Part shown: one piece after another, positions 3,895-5,818 of the stretch
Layout: every line of letters starts with the position of its first letter
Position numbering within the stretch: position 1 is the first letter of the stretch
Assembly: GCA_946404705.1 (NCBI GenBank)
Contig: CAMJES010000151.1
Coordinates: 1-5,818 of the forward strand
DNA length: 5,818 nt
From: an uncultured Ruminococcus sp.
GTDB taxonomy: Bacteria; Bacillota; Clostridia; Oscillospirales; Ruminococcaceae
Direction of reading: 5' to 3'
The notes under the pieces: model-generated
The model's input: only the letters and a program-made list of their open reading frames with translations
Told to the model about the DNA's origin: nothing
The model's database searches: none
Program-made: the position numbers and the translations under genes

Positions 3895-5818
3895 TTACAG
3901 AATTCCCCTGTAATAAAGTCCTCTTGTGATATTTTCCGCATCAAGCTTACGGTGGTTTTCGTAACAGTCGCATACCTGCCTTACCCTCTCGGGCGATTCA
4001 TCGGTGAAAACAAGCGTTATAAAGCTGCAGTTCACCTCGTTCAAACGGTCGGACAGAACAAGCACATCGCTGTTTAGAACTTCGCTTGAAACGCCGTCAC
4101 ATTTCACGGGGAAGAACCTGCCCGTGCGGTCGGTAAGTCCTTCCGTGCAGTTTTTGCAGCCGCCAACCGTCTGCCTTATCGGGCAGTTTCGTGTCAGCAT
4201 AAGCGGCAAACGCCCGTATCCGATAATGCCATACGGCAGCATATCACCGAGCGAATTTATTTGATTAAGCTTCATCTCAAACGAAGCGGTCGCGTCCGCA
4301 AGTCCCATTTCGGCGTACTTTTGCAGCGTTAGCGAGTTGGTAACATTCAGTCCGAAATCGCCGTGCATAACGAAATCATCTCTGCAAAGCCTTATATGCG
4401 CGTAATTCGTACACAAAACATCGGTTATGCCGAGCGCTTTCAGCTTTTTAAGCTTCTCCGAAAGCTTATTTTCGTCCGTAACGAACCTCGGGAGCGCAGC
4501 ACCAAGCTTAACACCCGACTGCGGTTTTGCCGAAAGAATTATATCAAGCGGCAGGAACGCTATTTCAAAGCTTTTCGGAACTCCTGCAAGTTGTTCCGCT
4601 TTGTACAGTTTTGCGCGGAAAGCCTTGTGCTTTATATTCAGCAGCTTCGGGAAGTTTAAGTTTATCTCCTCAAAACGCTGCGGCCTGCGCTTTGTGCTGA
4701 TGCGCAGTACGTTCATCTTCTCAACAGCGTCACGCCTAAGCGCATTTAACGCCGATGCAGGAACGATAAGACCCTCGTCTATCTCCGTTTTGAGTTTACC
4801 GAAATCGTAGGGAGTATCGCCAAGCTTTGAAAGCTGCTTTTCTATCATTGCGCTGTCGGTCGGACGGTTCTGTGCTATCTGCGGAACATCTCCGTTCACC
4901 GTGACTTCCGCCCCGTCTGCGCTCATTGTAAGCGAAACGGGTTCGCCCGTTTTGACGATACATTCAAAATCAGCCGTGCAAGCCTTGGTTTCTCTATGGT
5001 AAAGCTCCGCAAGCTTCGGAAGTACGTCCTTTGCAGCAACAACGTCCTCTTTCTGCCGTGTTCCGAACATATCCGCTCCAAGCTTTCCCGTGAGATAACC
5101 GTCCGTGAAACCGCTTCGTGAAAAGACCGCGCGCAATGCGTCCAAATCGGGTTCTTTTCCGTCAGCTTTCGCTCTGCAAGCTGAAACCGCCGCCGCAACA
5201 TACTCGGCTCGTTTCATTCTGCCCTCGATCTTTACCGAGGTAACTCCTGCCTTTTCAAGCTCAGGTATAAACTCTATCCCCGACAAGTCTTTAAGCGAAA
5301 GGTCGCAGCGGTTTTCACCCTTTATCGCCGAGAAGGGCAGTCTGCAAGCCTGCGCACAAAGCCCTCTGTCGGCACTTCTTGAACCAATCATCGCGCTCAT
5401 ATAGCATTGCCCCGAAACAGACATACACAGCGCACCGTGGATAAACGCCTCGACCTCGATATCAGCCGAAGCTATCTCCTTTATCGCGTCAAACGAAAGC
5501 TCTCGCGAAAGAACCACCCTTGAAAAGCCTGCTTCTTTCGCAAGCAGCGCACCCTGCTTTGTGTGAATAGACATCTGCGTCGAAGCGTTCAGCTTCATAT
5601 CGGGCAAGGTCTGCTTAAGCATATACGCCGCCCCGACGTCCTGAACGATAAAAGCGTCAATGCCTATCTCTGCCGAAAGCTTCGCCGCTTTGAGAAAGTC
5701 TTCAAGCTCGCTGTCGAATACGAGCGTGTTCACCGCCTGATAGATCTTGACATTGTGCAGATGACAGTAATCAACAGCCGCCGAAAGCTCGTCCGCAGTA
5801 AAGTTCGTTGCGTTTGCT
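3895..5818 (-). CDS. U32-family protein (RlhA/TrhP-like, peptidase U32 fold), 5' end outside window
   Basis: The frame is open to the right edge: 640 residues are present and probably 35-45 N-terminal residues are missing, because the visible part begins ANATNFTADEL, where relatives follow a strand near residue 40. The GTG at 5733 is an internal Val of VNTL, not the start. Numbering from that Val, the U32 signature E-x-F-x2-G-A-L-C-x4-G-x-C-x-M-S spans 95-113, with RGLCAQACR (123-131), SLKDL (146-150) and VKIEGRMKRAEYV (167-179). A DUF3656-like middle (about 240-340, with QLSKLGDTPY) and a second barrel-like half (LNVTNS, 462-467) follow. Cysteines 103, 110, 126 and 130 suggest an Fe-S site as in UbiU/UbiV. 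C517, C526, C529 and C545 form a second cluster. E. coli relatives RlhA and TrhP are needed for C5-hydroxylation of 23S rRNA and tRNA; peptidase activity is documented for few members. RNA modification is the better guess. No terminator separates it from serS. Confidence 0.92.
   Translation of the reverse strand, partial: ANATNFTADELSAAVDYCHLHNVKIYQAVNTLVFDSELEDFLKAAKLSAEIGIDAFIVQDVGAAYMLKQTLPDMKLNASTQMSIHTKQGALLAKEAGFSRVVLSRELSFDAIKEIASADIEVEAFIHGALCMSVSGQCYMSAMIGSRSADRGLCAQACRLPFSAIKGENRCDLSLKDLSGIEFIPELEKAGVTSVKIEGRMKRAEYVAAAVSACRAKADGKEPDLDALRAVFSRSGFTDGYLTGKLGADMFGTRQKEDVVAAKDVLPKLAELYHRETKACTADFECIVKTGEPVSLTMSADGAEVTVNGDVPQIAQNRPTDSAMIEKQLSKLGDTPYDFGKLKTEIDEGLIVPASALNALRRDAVEKMNVLRISTKRRPQRFEEINLNFPKLLNIKHKAFRAKLYKAEQLAGVPKSFEIAFLPLDIILSAKPQSGVKLGAALPRFVTDENKLSEKLKKLKALGITDVLCTNYAHIRLCRDDFVMHGDFGLNVTNSLTLQKYAEMGLADATASFEMKLNQINSLGDMLPYGIIGYGRLPLMLTRNCPIRQTVGGCKNCTEGLTDRTGRFFPVKCDGVSSEVLNSDVLVLSDRLNEVNCSFITLVFTDESPERVRQVCDCYENHRKLDAENITRGLYYRGIL

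Noticed and set aside
5105..5733. GTG at 5733 as the start of the U32 gene
   Set aside because: The frame remains open for 28 more codons to the window edge, and the upstream residues (NFTADELSAAVDY, VKIYQAVNTL) match the conserved N-terminal pattern of the family. The GTG is an internal valine.

Overview
The window looks like a chromosomal segment of a gut-type Clostridia species, probably Ruminococcaceae/Oscillospiraceae. Support comes from a clostridial-clade seryl-tRNA synthetase, a long U32-family protein with the DUF3656-like middle region common in Firmicutes, AAGGAG-type ribosome binding sites, sigma-A consensus promoters, and AT-rich intergenic DNA around moderate-GC genes. The genus is an inference from remembered family features, not from a search.

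Layout. Positions 1-471 hold no convincing gene. They carry one complete and one edge-truncated copy of a short hairpin element with ATACTAAACACC termini, a perfect-consensus promoter pointing left out of the window, and an extended -10 promoter pointing right. Positions 472-1656 (+) encode a membrane-anchored HD-GYP protein, a probable cyclic-di-GMP phosphodiesterase. Positions 1657-2478 are an 822-bp non-coding block organised as a long imperfect inverted repeat. Its two arms of about 310-330 bp each contain matching local hairpins, and a 186-bp centre holds three more stem-loops. The block fills the whole gap between two convergent genes, stop codon to stop codon. Positions 2479-3777 (-) encode seryl-tRNA synthetase with its own promoter. 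From 3895 to the right edge (-) lies a U32-family protein related to the RNA-hydroxylation proteins RlhA/TrhP; its N-terminus is outside the window.

How the parts work together. The U32 gene and serS lie in the same direction, and both act, or probably act, on RNA in translation. serS has its own promoter in the 117-bp gap, so it need not depend on the U32 gene. The HD-GYP gene is an independent signalling gene that converges on serS. The palindromic block probably serves as the shared 3' end of both genes. Its two 83-nt hairpins each carry a T5 tract on the side away from the block's centre, as expected of one terminator per direction. Each transcript would then run through the centre and stop in the far arm, leaving long overlapping complementary 3' ends.

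The most unusual parts are the structured block at 1657-2478 and the short hairpin elements at the left edge. The protein-coding genes are ordinary apart from details noted in their entries.
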